Shown: positions 1-5,063 of the stretch, piece after piece
Layout of the letters: each line of letters starts with the position of its first letter
Numbering within the stretch: the stretch's first letter is position 1
Source: Deltaproteobacteria bacterium
GTDB taxonomy: Bacteria > Desulfobacterota > Desulfobacteria > Desulfobacterales > Desulfatirhabdiaceae
Direction: 5' to 3'
NCBI GenBank assembly: GCA_026388755.1
Contig: JAPLJE010000096.1
Location: 1 to 5,063 of the forward strand
DNA length: 5,063 nt
Notes under the pieces: generated by a model
The model's input: the letters and a program-made list of their open reading frames with translations, nothing else
Database searches by the model: none
Told to the model about the DNA's origin: nothing
Made by a program: the position numbers and the translations under genes

Positions 1-548
1 CAGAGACCAGGCCCCAAGCTGACCAATAAGGAGAGGATGATGAAGAACGGCAGAAACAGCATATTCCAGCCGGGTGCAAACTGATAATATACCATCATGC
101 CGATCAGGATAATGAAACTGATGAGGAAATCGATGAAAGCGGTTACCAGGGTTGCCGCGGGTATGATCAATCTGGGGAAGTAAACCTTGCCGATCAGATT
201 GGCGTTGCTGATCAGACTGTTGGACGATTCACTCAGGGCGTTTGAGAAAAGGGACCAGGGGAGCATGGCGGCAAAGACCAAAAGGGCGTAAGGGGTACTT
301 CCGTCGCTGGGGAGTTTGGCGATCTGGCCAAAAATGACGGTGAAGACGACCATGGTAAGAAAGGGCCTGATAATTGCCCAGAGAATCCCGATAATGGTCT
401 GCTTGTAGCGTACAGAGATGTCCCGCCAAGCCAGAATCAGAAATAGTTCACGGTACCGCCAGAGATCGGCCCAGTAGTTTTTCTCCGTGCGGCCGGCTTC
501 GATGATGAGCACCGGTTCTTGTGGTTGTGTCAAGGGTGAAACAGTCAT
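1..548 (-). CDS. ABC-2 type polysaccharide exporter permease, N-terminal 182 residues (3' end outside window)
   Basis: Membrane subunit of an ABC transporter that would move a lipid-linked polysaccharide across the inner membrane, powered by a separate ATPase (Wzt/TagH/KpsT-like) not seen here. The translation shows the family hallmarks in order: a cytoplasmic amphipathic entry segment with LAWRDISVRYKQTIIG (39-54) followed by WAIIRP, a first membrane helix pair (about 55-75 and 86-102), the LPW motif at 96-98, then a segment containing LIGKVYFPRLIIP (118-130), and further helices at about 131-155 and 163-180. The family is usually about 260-280 residues, so roughly a third is missing beyond base 1; the last readable residues GPGL match the normal run into the next helix. 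The ATG at 548 is the first possible start, since an in-frame TGA lies 24 bases upstream, but it has no clear Shine-Dalgarno site. It lies 115 bases after the ligase-like gene. It could serve O-antigen, capsule or teichoic-acid-like export; the outer-membrane context favours O-antigen or capsule (inference). Confidence 0.93.
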   Translation of the reverse strand, partial: MTVSPLTQPQEPVLIIEAGRTEKNYWADLWRYRELFLILAWRDISVRYKQTIIGILWAIIRPFLTMVVFTVIFGQIAKLPSDGSTPYALLVFAAMLPWSLFSNALSESSNSLISNANLIGKVYFPRLIIPAATLVTAFIDFLISFIILIGMMVYYQFAPGWNMLFLPFFIILSLLVSLGPGL

Positions 549-663
549 TTTAAGGAAGTCAGATGAAAGTCATGATGATATAGCTCCGCACCTTGGATTA
601 CATAAAAGGTGACATATGAATCCTTTCAAACGATTGCCATGCAACTTGATCGGCAAATCGGAC
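549..663. other. 115-base spacer between ligase-like gene and permease
   Basis: No gene is visible here. On the minus strand it holds a possible five-codon minicistron (573-559, MTFI then stop) preceded at 10 bases by GGAG (587-584), ending 10 bases before the permease ATG. It also holds an imperfect hairpin: GGATT plus CAT (595-603) pairs with ATGAATCC (616-623) with one bulged base and a 12-base loop. No U-run follows the hairpin in the direction of transcription, so it is not a convincing terminator. As the longest gap in the window, this is the likeliest place for an operon boundary or a promoter, but no strong promoter is seen. Confidence 0.5.
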
Positions 664-2055
664 CTACTCTTTTTCTTCAAGTGTCTCAGGCGTCAACACC
701 GGAATCATGATAACCATCGCGGTCAAAAACCAGAATGGTTCCATGATCCTCACTATGATGAAGGTATTTGCGCCAATGCCATGCGCCAGCATGGCCATGA
801 ATCCCGCCAGATAACCCAGTGTTAAACCTTTATAGAATGGATCCGTGGTCTTGCGATAGGTATCCCGGGCATTTTTATAAATCGTGCGTAGCAAATATAT
901 GAAAACTAAAAGGCCTATCAGGCCTGTTTCTGCCAGCACACGAGGATACTGCGCGTCAACAAATAAATATCCGGTAATCCCATATCCGATAATCGGATGC
1001 TTCAAGAAATCGGAGGAAAGGACTATTTTCCAGGATCCCAGCCTTGCCGATGTGGATGTATCAAGCCGGATATTACCAACCACCATTTGTCCCTCTTCCG
1101 CAGGCTGGTCAACCGTGTACATGGCCCGTTCCTTGATATTATGGGGAATGATAAATGGCGACAGCAGGACAATAAAAAACAGCGGAATCACGATGATTGC
1201 TTTATTCTTATTAAAATGAATAAGGGTCAACACCATGGGTACCAAGGAAACCCAGGAGCTTCTGGAGTGCGTCGCGCCCAGGACGATGACTATTAAAAAT
1301 AGCAGGACCCATAAGTATCCCTTTTGCTTTTTTGTTCCATAGTTCAAAAGCAATCCTAAAACAATCGACATGATGAATACCAGGTAACCGCCCAGGGTAT
1401 TTGGTTCGCCTTCCGCACCCTCAAAAGGAGCAGACACTCTGACTCCTGAGGGAATCTGATAGATCGCGATAAGGCATACAATGAAACAAACAACTAATAT
1501 GATAAATAAAAAGCGCTCAATTTGTTTTTTTTCTTGAAGCTGATTCACGGCCATAAAGTAGACAACAAAATATTCAAAATATTTCAGGACAAAAAAGATA
1601 CCCGTCAAACCCTTGACTCGCCCCATTATATACCCGATCAAGGTTGAAATAAGACAGATGGCAAAATAGTAACCAATCCCCCGATTCAGAGGCGTATCGG
1701 CAAACACCCCCAGTTCCTTATGAATGGCTGTTTTAAAAAACCAACTTAAGCCAATGATGATCAGAAGAAAATCGTCAAACCTCAGGGTCACGCCTGCACG
1801 ACCGCGTCCGGGTACAAGTTCCGCCCCACCAACGGCAAACTGGGGTCCCAGAAGCATGGATATGATCAATATATATAGAGCAAGTTCTGTATTCAGAAAA
1901 CTGATGGTAGCCACGATAATCCCCAGTGTTATCATAACGACCAGGGTTGTCGACATCTTCACAAACATCATGCCGACTGCCATTGTGATACTGACAATGA
2001 TAAGCAGTAGAAAGAGCGTTCTTACATCAAACTTTTGAGTACTGGTTTTATCCAT
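664..2055 (-). CDS. O-antigen ligase/polymerase family membrane protein (Wzy/WaaL type)
   Basis: A 463-residue polytopic inner-membrane protein of the type that polymerises repeat units or ligates finished glycan chains on the periplasmic face. Hydrophobic stretches suggest about ten to twelve helices, for example near 12-32, 36-54, 57-70, 95-108, 127-144, 150-170, 180-200, 221-238, 247-260, 268-280, 285-302, 374-395, 408-424 and 433-452. Two family signatures are visible: ATHSRSSW (261-268), matching the (T/G)xSR motif at the edge of a helix, and a large periplasmic loop (about 303-373) with RLGSWKIVLSSDFLKHPIIGYG followed by AETGLIGLLVF (375-385). In many WaaL/Wzy proteins a conserved His-Asn sits just before the helix that follows this loop; here the matching stretch reads DAQYPRVLAETG, so that His is not evident. 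The ATG at 2055 lies in the second copy of a 42-base tandem repeat and has no clear ribosome site. The gene ends in TAG; its C-terminus is acidic and cytoplasmic. The family is well supported; ligase versus polymerase cannot be decided from sequence alone. Confidence 0.88.
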   Translation of the reverse strand: MDKTSTQKFDVRTLFLLLIIVSITMAVGMMFVKMSTTLVVMITLGIIVATISFLNTELALYILIISMLLGPQFAVGGAELVPGRGRAGVTLRFDDFLLIIIGLSWFFKTAIHKELGVFADTPLNRGIGYYFAICLISTLIGYIMGRVKGLTGIFFVLKYFEYFVVYFMAVNQLQEKKQIERFLFIILVVCFIVCLIAIYQIPSGVRVSAPFEGAEGEPNTLGGYLVFIMSIVLGLLLNYGTKKQKGYLWVLLFLIVIVLGATHSRSSWVSLVPMVLTLIHFNKNKAIIVIPLFFIVLLSPFIIPHNIKERAMYTVDQPAEEGQMVVGNIRLDTSTSARLGSWKIVLSSDFLKHPIIGYGITGYLFVDAQYPRVLAETGLIGLLVFIYLLRTIYKNARDTYRKTTDPFYKGLTLGYLAGFMAMLAHGIGANTFIIVRIMEPFWFLTAMVIMIPVLTPETLEEKE

Positions 2056-2124
2056 AGGATCTGTAACTGTTTATGGGATTCCACTGGTCTTATTCATAGG
2101 ATCTGTAACTGTTTATGGGATTCA
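2041..2124. repeat. 42-base tandem duplication over the ligase-like gene start
   Basis: Two head-to-tail copies, 2041-2082 and 2083-2124, match at 39 of 42 positions; the differences are at repeat positions 7, 12 and 42. A block of 29 bases is identical (2053-2081 and 2095-2123). On the minus strand each copy carries a spacer, an ATG and the codons for M-(N/D)-K-T-S. The upstream copy begins in the TGA stop of the 85-residue gene (2124-2122), and the downstream copy supplies the first five codons of the ligase-like gene. Similarity does not extend beyond either end. Confidence 0.95.
2071..2097 (-). other. 8-residue minicistron made by the duplicated start region
   Basis: The upstream repeat copy starts with ATG at 2097 and reads MNKTSGIP, ending at TAA (2073-2071), 15 bases before the true ATG at 2055. 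Its first five residues differ from the ligase-like start (MDKTS) only at residue 2, and its context is nearly identical to the true start, so ribosomes that recognise one should recognise the other. It is in the same frame as the ligase-like gene but cannot be fused to it because of the TAA. It could be a passive by-product of the duplication or a weak translational attenuator (inference); no function is claimed. Confidence 0.4.
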
Positions 2125-2379
2125 GTTATATTTGATATCCTCTTGTCGCTCTCTTTCCAGCAACCTGTATTTCCTTTCAATATCCATGGGGCGATAGGAA
2201 GGATCATTATACCGAACGAATATGTCAAACCAGATCGGCGCAAAGTGGACGATAACACTTAAGAGGACAGAGAGAATAAAGATGACGGCCAGCCATATCA
2301 ACGTTCTTTTTCGCGCCGTCCTTTTCATGGCACGCCGGACGGCGCGATCGAATTTTATTTGTTCGTTTATTTGAGCCAT
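2122..2379 (-). CDS. Small single-helix membrane protein of unknown function, coupled to the BY-kinase gene
   Basis: I do not recognise this 85-residue protein. It has a strongly basic N-terminal segment (residues 9-25, rich in Arg and Lys), one hydrophobic helix at about 27-48, and a charged tail with Asp, Glu, Arg and Tyr that ends DIKYN. By the positive-inside rule the N-terminus would be cytoplasmic and the tail of about 35 residues periplasmic. The ATG at 2379 overlaps the last 13 bases of the kinase gene, in another frame and without a Shine-Dalgarno site, which points to translational coupling. The stop TGA lies at the edge of the 42-base repeat. Support for its being real comes from the neat overlap, sensible membrane topology and the fact that it fills the space between two clear genes. 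Its place suggests an accessory to the export or ligation machinery (inference). Confidence 0.72.
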   Translation of the reverse strand: MAQINEQIKFDRAVRRAMKRTARKRTLIWLAVIFILSVLLSVIVHFAPIWFDIFVRYNDPSYRPMDIERKYRLLERERQEDIKYN

Positions 2380-4808
2380 AAATTAATATTGGATAGTATG
2401 GTATTCGCAGACATGCCCACCATATACAGAACGCCTGCCGCAAGGGAAAAAACAGCAAAAACCAGTATCATAATATTCAGCCATCTAAACTTTCCTTTAC
2501 CATCTTCTTTGGTAATGATGCGTGCCGGTTTCCTGTTATCGCTATCCTTCTTGCTTTTGAAACGATTAGAATAGGTTTTCAGCGTTTCCGCAGAGCTACC
2601 CGGCAATAAAGCCGTCAGTTTTTCCATAATGGTTTCCGGCTTCAAATTCTTATCAGAATCACCATAGTAATAATTATATTTATCCAGGTGGGTGAAATCC
2701 GAACTCAATTCAATCTTTAAACCATTCAGAACGACACCCAGCATATGAGCCTTGATATTATCCATCTGAGCCTTGGTCCGCAACAGGGCGCCACGGGCGA
2801 TTCTGCCTACCTGATAAACAATGACAACCCCATCAACCTTTGAACTCCAGACCGCCGCATCCGTCGTCGCCAATACCGGCGGGGCGTCAATGAGTACGAA
2901 CTCATAATCGGCGCGCATCTTTTGGATCAGATCTGTAACGGTCTTTGAGCTGATCAGTTCTGACGGATTGGGCACCTTGGAACCGCTAGTCATCAGATAA
3001 AGATTATCCAGGCCGGGCGTTTTCGTTACTTCTTCAACATTCATCTTGCCCATCATCAGGTCCGAGACGGACCGGAGGACCTGCTGCCATTCATAATTAC
3101 CCAGAATAATATCGGTTAAACCAGGTTTCTGTTCGATGCCAAAGGCTCGTGAAATGACCGGTCTTCTAAAATCTCCATCGATGAGAAGGACTTTATGCCC
3201 CGACTGGGCCAGAGTGATCGCCAGGTTAGCTGTGACAGTAGTTTTCCCTTCTCCGGAATAAGTACTTGTAATGACGATTGTTTTAGCTTCTCTCTCAGTA
3301 GTCAGGAAGTTGAAATTGGTACGCAGTGCCCGATAATTTTCTGCCAGTGTCGATGTAGGCAGAAAATGAGAAATCAGTTGGAAATGCCGTTTAACCACAT
3401 CTTCGCTTACATCTGCAGGCAGTCCCTCTACTAAACTGTCCCGAACATCTTCCATATTTAAAAAGGGGATCATACCAATCACGCGCGTCCCCATTAGTGT
3501 TTCTATTTCTTCGATGGCGCCTATTGATGTATCGAAAGTTTCAATCAGGAAGGCAAAAACGATCCCCAGCACAAGGCCTATAATCATCCCCAACATCACG
3601 TTGGTCGACACGTGCGTGGGATTGATGGGAACCCTCGGCTCCAGGGCTGGTTTGACTATTTGCACAACTTCCAATATTTCCGATTCGGCAATGAGTGCTT
3701 CCTGGTATCGCTTTTCCAGAAGCGTATAAACTTCCAGCGCGATGCCGCGATTTCTTTCCAGCCGTACCAACTCTAATCCCATTTCCGGAATCTGCCGGAG
3801 GATTCCTTGTTTTTCATCGATCTGCCTTTTCAAGCCCTCCATGTCCTCTTTCAAAGTCTTCGTGTGGGCCAACAACTGTAACCGCATTGACATGACGGTT
3901 TCGCGGATCTGATTCTTTAGCTCTATGACTTTAGGAAATTTGTCCGTATAACTGAGCAGGAGCATGTCCCTTTGCAGTAGCAATTGGACCAGATTGTCAG
4001 CAAGATTGCCGTATCCGCTTAACATTCCATCATAATGAAACATTTCATCGGACGTCATCGGCCTGTTTTCGGCATTATTCAGAAGGCTGAGGGTCAAGTC
4101 CGCTCTCTGGTAAATTGATTTTTGCTGATCGTAAAGCTGGACCAGCCTGTCCACTTGACTTACCAGGTTGCCGGCAGTGGGGTCGGCAGTGAAATTCTGG
4201 TTTTTTTCCTTGAAATGCTTGACGGCTTCTTCGGCCTGGACCAGTTTCTCCAGTGAAATAACTCTTTGATTTTCAATGAATTTTTTTGATTCAATCGTTT
4301 TCCTGTTAAAATCCAGGGCATGCTGCTCTTTGTAGGCTTGGGCAATAGTGTTGGCAAGCTTCTGAGCAAACTTTGGATCATTCGAGGTGGTGATCACGTT
4401 GATCAGGTTGCTTGCTCCGTCCTGTTCGGTTTCCACTTTGCTCTTCAGGTCCAAGATGACATTGATATATTGTGGGTTGTTTCGCACCCCTTCCGGAGTG
4501 ATTTCAGCAGGAATAAAACCCAGAATTTTGGCAACCAATTCCATGGTAAAATAACTTTTGATCATTGCAGCCTGAGTTTCAATGCTAACCGTAGAAAGGC
4601 CTTGTCTATAGCCCTGATTATCCACTCCTGCTGCCTGTTGAACCTCAAATTTGAGCGTGGCGCTTGTTTTATAAATAGGGTTAGGTTTTATCAGCGTCGA
4701 GAAGATAAAGCTGAAGATCGTCATCGACAGAAACGTAAAGATGACAATCAATTTCCTTTTCTTGATGATAAGCCAGTAATCTCTGAGGCTCAGGTCGTAT
4801 TTGGTCAT
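2367..4808 (-). CDS. Wzc/ExoP/GumC-type chain-length determinant fused to tyrosine autokinase
   Basis: An inner-membrane polysaccharide co-polymerase that, in the family, sets chain length, contacts the outer-membrane channel and cycles through tyrosine phosphorylation. Domains in order: Wzz N-terminal region with helix 1 (about 20-40); a large periplasmic region (41-402) with probable coiled coils near 165-240 and 290-375; the proline-rich stretch before helix 2 (PALEPRVPINP, 387-397); helix 2 (about 403-422); then a cytoplasmic BY-kinase. Kinase motifs are intact: ExxRxxR oligomerisation motif E490, R493, R496; Walker A SGEGKTT (518-524, Lys 522); Walker A' LLIDGDFRRP (541-550); Walker B VLIDAPP (638-644). 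A short tyrosine cluster (Tyr 711, 713, 714, 715) is the likely autophosphorylation site. Unusually, about 100 residues follow, with a Lys/Arg-rich linker (748-775) and a third hydrophobic helix (about 777-798), predicting a periplasmic C-terminus. At 813 residues it is longer than typical Wzc (about 720). The ATG at 4808 puts helix 1 at the normal distance; the Shine-Dalgarno site is weak. It lies 64 bases after the Wza-like gene. Confidence 0.96.
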   Translation of the reverse strand: MTKYDLSLRDYWLIIKKRKLIVIFTFLSMTIFSFIFSTLIKPNPIYKTSATLKFEVQQAAGVDNQGYRQGLSTVSIETQAAMIKSYFTMELVAKILGFIPAEITPEGVRNNPQYINVILDLKSKVETEQDGASNLINVITTSNDPKFAQKLANTIAQAYKEQHALDFNRKTIESKKFIENQRVISLEKLVQAEEAVKHFKEKNQNFTADPTAGNLVSQVDRLVQLYDQQKSIYQRADLTLSLLNNAENRPMTSDEMFHYDGMLSGYGNLADNLVQLLLQRDMLLLSYTDKFPKVIELKNQIRETVMSMRLQLLAHTKTLKEDMEGLKRQIDEKQGILRQIPEMGLELVRLERNRGIALEVYTLLEKRYQEALIAESEILEVVQIVKPALEPRVPINPTHVSTNVMLGMIIGLVLGIVFAFLIETFDTSIGAIEEIETLMGTRVIGMIPFLNMEDVRDSLVEGLPADVSEDVVKRHFQLISHFLPTSTLAENYRALRTNFNFLTTEREAKTIVITSTYSGEGKTTVTANLAITLAQSGHKVLLIDGDFRRPVISRAFGIEQKPGLTDIILGNYEWQQVLRSVSDLMMGKMNVEEVTKTPGLDNLYLMTSGSKVPNPSELISSKTVTDLIQKMRADYEFVLIDAPPVLATTDAAVWSSKVDGVVIVYQVGRIARGALLRTKAQMDNIKAHMLGVVLNGLKIELSSDFTHLDKYNYYYGDSDKNLKPETIMEKLTALLPGSSAETLKTYSNRFKSKKDSDNRKPARIITKEDGKGKFRWLNIMILVFAVFSLAAGVLYMVGMSANTILSNINLWLK

Positions 4809-4825
4809 CGAGGATTAATCTTCAT
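4805..4825 (-). other. Six-residue minicistron overlapping the BY-kinase start (ATGA)
   Basis: ATG at 4825 reads MKINPR and stops at TGA (4807-4805), sharing the ATGA with the kinase start at 4808. Such an overlap could allow re-initiation at a start that has only a weak Shine-Dalgarno site (GAAG, 4823-4820). It has no good ribosome site of its own, so chance in AT-rich DNA is a fair alternative. Confidence 0.2.
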
Positions 4826-4834
4826 TTTTTAGAA

Positions 4835-4863
4835 ATTATATAAAATTGAATATCGCAGTTCAT
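4835..4863 (-). promoter_or_regulatory. Possible internal promoter before the BY-kinase gene
   Basis: A perfect -10 hexamer TATAAT lies at 4840-4835 on the minus strand, with ATGAAC at 4863-4858, 17 bases upstream, as a poor -35 (three of six matches). Transcription would begin near 4828, giving a leader of about 20 bases before the kinase ATG. It sits in the AT-rich 64-base gap after the Wza-like gene. Because AT-rich spacers often contain TATAAT by chance, this is only a candidate. Confidence 0.25.
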
Positions 4864-4872
4864 TCATGGCCA

Positions 4873-5063
4873 TTAATATTTAAACCAATTCGGATCCTTC
4901 ACGTACGCCTCTCGGAAATTCACTATAGGTGAACTTGATGTTAAAAAATTCATAAGCGGGATGATGTTAAAGATAAATTCATTGATGTCGCCAATCAACA
5001 TTCTTGGCACGTAAACGAGGTCCCCGTCGTTCAAGGGGATATTTTGAGACATATCCCCCCTCT
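4873..5063 (-). CDS. Wza/GumB-like polysaccharide export protein, C-terminal 62 residues (5' end outside window)
   Basis: The end of an outer-membrane polysaccharide export protein, which in the family forms a periplasm-spanning channel docking onto the Wzc-type protein encoded next. The visible piece starts RGDMSQNIPLNDGDLVYVPR; the L-x-D-G-D-x-V-x-V-P pattern is the closing strand of the SLBB domain typical of Wza, GumB and ExoF-like proteins. It is followed by GDINEFIFNIIPLMNFL, an amphipathic stretch fitting the helix that follows the last SLBB domain, and a polar tail that ends DPNWFKY before TAA (4875-4873). No start, signal peptide or lipobox can be judged, as they lie outside the window. 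The gene order, export protein followed by Wzc-type kinase, supports the call. Frame and stop are clear. Confidence 0.85.
   Translation of the reverse strand, partial: RGDMSQNIPLNDGDLVYVPRMLIGDINEFIFNIIPLMNFLTSSSPIVNFREAYVKDPNWFKY

Noticed and set aside
595..623. Hairpin as a rho-independent terminator after the ligase-like gene
   Set aside because: The stem is short and bulged, it is not GC-rich, and no U-run follows on the minus strand.
599..629. Promoter for the permease (TTGAAA at 629-624, TATGTA at 604-599)
   Set aside because: The spacing is 19 bases and the -10 match is poor; too weak to annotate, though the gap would be a reasonable place for a promoter.
616..1296. Plus-strand open frames of 69-111 codons
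   Set aside because: They are antisense to the ligase-like gene, whose membrane helices and motifs are clear, and show no protein-like features.
2035..2262. Plus-strand frame with a repeated 14-residue unit (GFIHRICNCLWDS-like)
   Set aside because: The peptide repeat is only the 42-base DNA duplication read in a frame of a multiple of three; the frame is antisense to the 85-residue gene and has no other support.
4320..4832. 170-codon open frame on the plus strand
   Set aside because: It lies antisense within the well-supported BY-kinase gene, has a composition rich in Phe, His, Arg and Asp with no family resemblance, and is best explained as a shadow frame.
4829..4873. 14-residue frame starting within the TAATG at the end of the Wza-like gene
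   Set aside because: The overlap is tidy, but the peptide has no recognisable feature and no ribosome site, so chance is the simplest explanation.

Overview
The window looks like part of a surface-polysaccharide (exopolysaccharide, capsule or O-antigen) export and assembly cluster from a Gram-negative bacterium. All recognisable genes are on the minus strand, so transcription runs from high to low coordinates. The organism is inferred only loosely. An outer-membrane export protein of the Wza/GumB type implies an outer membrane. The divergent protein style, moderate GC content and lack of strong Shine-Dalgarno sites would fit a deltaproteobacterium (Desulfobacterota-like), but nothing here identifies a species.

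In transcription order: (1) 5063-4873 is the last 62 codons of a Wza-like polysaccharide export protein. (2) 4808-2367 is a complete 813-residue Wzc/ExoP/GumC-type protein, with a Wzz chain-length domain fused to a bacterial tyrosine (BY) kinase. It carries an extra predicted membrane helix near its C-terminus. (3) 2379-2122 is an 85-residue single-helix membrane protein of unknown function whose start overlaps the end of the kinase gene by 13 bases. (4) 2055-664 is a 463-residue polytopic protein of the O-antigen ligase/polymerase (Wzy/WaaL) type. (5) 548-1 is the first two thirds of an ABC-2 type polysaccharide exporter permease (Wzm/TagG/KpsM-like), running off the window.

The first four genes are packed with gaps of 64 and 66 bases or an overlap and read as one operon. 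A 115-base gap precedes the permease. Together they describe a path in which a glycan is made in the cytoplasm, moved across the inner membrane, polymerised or ligated on the periplasmic side, length-controlled by the Wzc-like protein and passed to the outer-membrane channel. A kinase-bearing Wzc, a Wzy/WaaL-type protein and an ABC exporter side by side are of interest, because these usually mark alternative export routes.

The most distinctive DNA-level feature is a 42-base near-perfect tandem duplication at 2041-2124. It sits exactly over the translation start of the ligase-like gene, giving two in-frame copies of the start region; the upstream copy opens an 8-residue minicistron that stops before the real gene. 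No RNA genes, mobile elements, CRISPR arrays or convincing terminators were seen. I found no clearly new system.
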